Shown here in pieces: positions 6,911 to 7,580 of a stretch of DNA of 7,580 nucleotides. Under the pieces are notes generated by a model. It worked only from the letters and a program-made list of their open reading frames with translations. It ran no database searches and was not told where the DNA came from. The position numbers and the translations under genes are program-made. Source of the DNA: Bordetella parapertussis (lineage in GTDB: Bacteria; Pseudomonadota; Gammaproteobacteria; Burkholderiales; Burkholderiaceae_C); NCBI GenBank assembly GCA_945888535.1, contig CAMDAN010000103.1, forward strand, positions 1-7,580, read 5' to 3'. Within the stretch, counting starts at the first letter, position 1. Each line of letters begins with the position of its first letter.

Positions 6911-7580
6911 ATTTCAAACTCCAGGTTCGCCCCGCGCCTTCGCGCTTGTGGACCTTTGCCTCACCGCTATTGGCACTTGTCTTAACGGTGCTCATTGGCA
7001 TTGTGTTGTTCCAACTCTTGGGCAAAGACCCGGTGCGCGGCTTGCAGATGTTTTTCTGGGAGCCGGTTAAAAGCGCTTACGCTTTGGGCGAGTTGGTTGT
7101 GAAAGCAACGCCTTTGTTGCTGATTGCACTAGGGCTGGCCGTGTGTTTTCGCTCTAATGTGTGGAACATTGGAGCGGAGGGCCAATACATCTTGGGCGCG
7201 GTTGCCGCCAGCGGTGTGGCCTTGATGGCCGATAAAACCACAGGCAGTTGGATTGTGGTTTTGGTAATTTTGGCCGGCGTGGCGGGGGGTATGCTGTGGG
7301 CGGGTATCACTGCGCTACTACGCGACCGCTTCAATGCCAATGAAATTTTGGTCAGCCTGATGATGGTATACATCGCCGTTCAAGTCTTGGGATTCTTGGT
7401 CTATGGTCCTTGGAAAGACCCCAATGGGTATAACTTTCCGCAGACCCAAACTTTTGAAGCAGCCACCCGCATTCCCAAACTCATCAGCAGCTCGCGCATG
7501 AGCATCGGGGTGTTGTTTGCTTTGGTGGGCGTTGCAGCGGTGTGGGTCTTTTTGTTTCGTACCCGCGCCGGATTTGCGCA
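6904..7580 (+). CDS. ABC transporter permease, nucleoside/purine importer type (N-terminal 225 residues; cut at the right edge)
   Basis: The frame opens at the ATG at 6904, inside the end of the ATPase gene (ATGCTGA, 7-base overlap), with GGAG six bases before it, and stays open to the window end (225 codons plus two bases). It encodes an inner-membrane channel subunit. Hydrophobic segments are seen at about residues 19-39, 66-82, 94-108, 115-138, 148-168 and 199-218. VCFRSNVWNIGAEGQYILGA (80-99) and RFNANEILVSLMMVYIA (142-158) are hallmarks of the permeases that act with BMP-type lipoproteins; the Asn-Glu-Ile/Val motif before a membrane helix is typical. Such importers usually carry two different permeases, so a second one and the lipoprotein probably lie to the right. 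The overlap and order mark it as co-translated with the ATPase. The true substrate is inferred from context only. Confidence 0.93.
   Translation, partial: MLNFKLQVRPAPSRLWTFASPLLALVLTVLIGIVLFQLLGKDPVRGLQMFFWEPVKSAYALGELVVKATPLLLIALGLAVCFRSNVWNIGAEGQYILGAVAASGVALMADKTTGSWIVVLVILAGVAGGMLWAGITALLRDRFNANEILVSLMMVYIAVQVLGFLVYGPWKDPNGYNFPQTQTFEAATRIPKLISSSRMSIGVLFALVGVAAVWVFLFRTRAGFA

Overview
The window reads as a purine uptake and breakdown locus from a Gram-negative bacterium, most likely a betaproteobacterium of the Burkholderiales/Comamonadaceae type. That placement is an inference from the protein flavour and the moderate G+C content; no rRNA or other marker is present. The DNA is almost fully coding, with six genes (the two at the edges are cut off), one short divergent control region, and no RNA genes, insertion sequences, CRISPR arrays or gene-free stretches over 100 bases.

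Left two thirds, minus strand (4356 down to 1): a tightly packed operon of xdhA (iron-sulfur/FAD subunit of xanthine dehydrogenase), xdhB (molybdopterin subunit, 4-base ATGA overlap with xdhA) and, 23 bases later, the N-terminal third of an amidohydrolase that closely resembles 8-oxoguanine deaminase. Xanthine dehydrogenase converts hypoxanthine and xanthine to urate, and 8-oxoguanine deaminase also yields urate, so the operon channels both normal and oxidised purines to the same product. The XdhC maturation factor and the urate-degrading enzymes are not in view and may lie beyond position 1.

Middle (4357-4442): an 86-base divergent intergenic region. It holds an 8-base direct repeat (GCATATGA, twice, 23 bases start to start), one copy of which covers the start codon of the regulator, plus a small inverted repeat. 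These are the best operator candidates in the window.

Right third, plus strand (4443 to the end): a LysR-family regulator, then a two-domain ABC ATPase and the start of a membrane permease overlapping it by 7 bases. The ATPase and permease are of the type that works with BMP-family lipoproteins in nucleoside/purine import; a second permease and the lipoprotein would be expected to the right. The simplest reading is import on the right arm, oxidation and deamination on the left arm, and the LysR protein between them controlling one or both in response to a purine or pathway intermediate.

Nothing here looks like a wholly new system. The points most worth following are the pairing of a BMP-type importer with an 8-oxoguanine deaminase, and the repeat that overlaps the lysR start codon.
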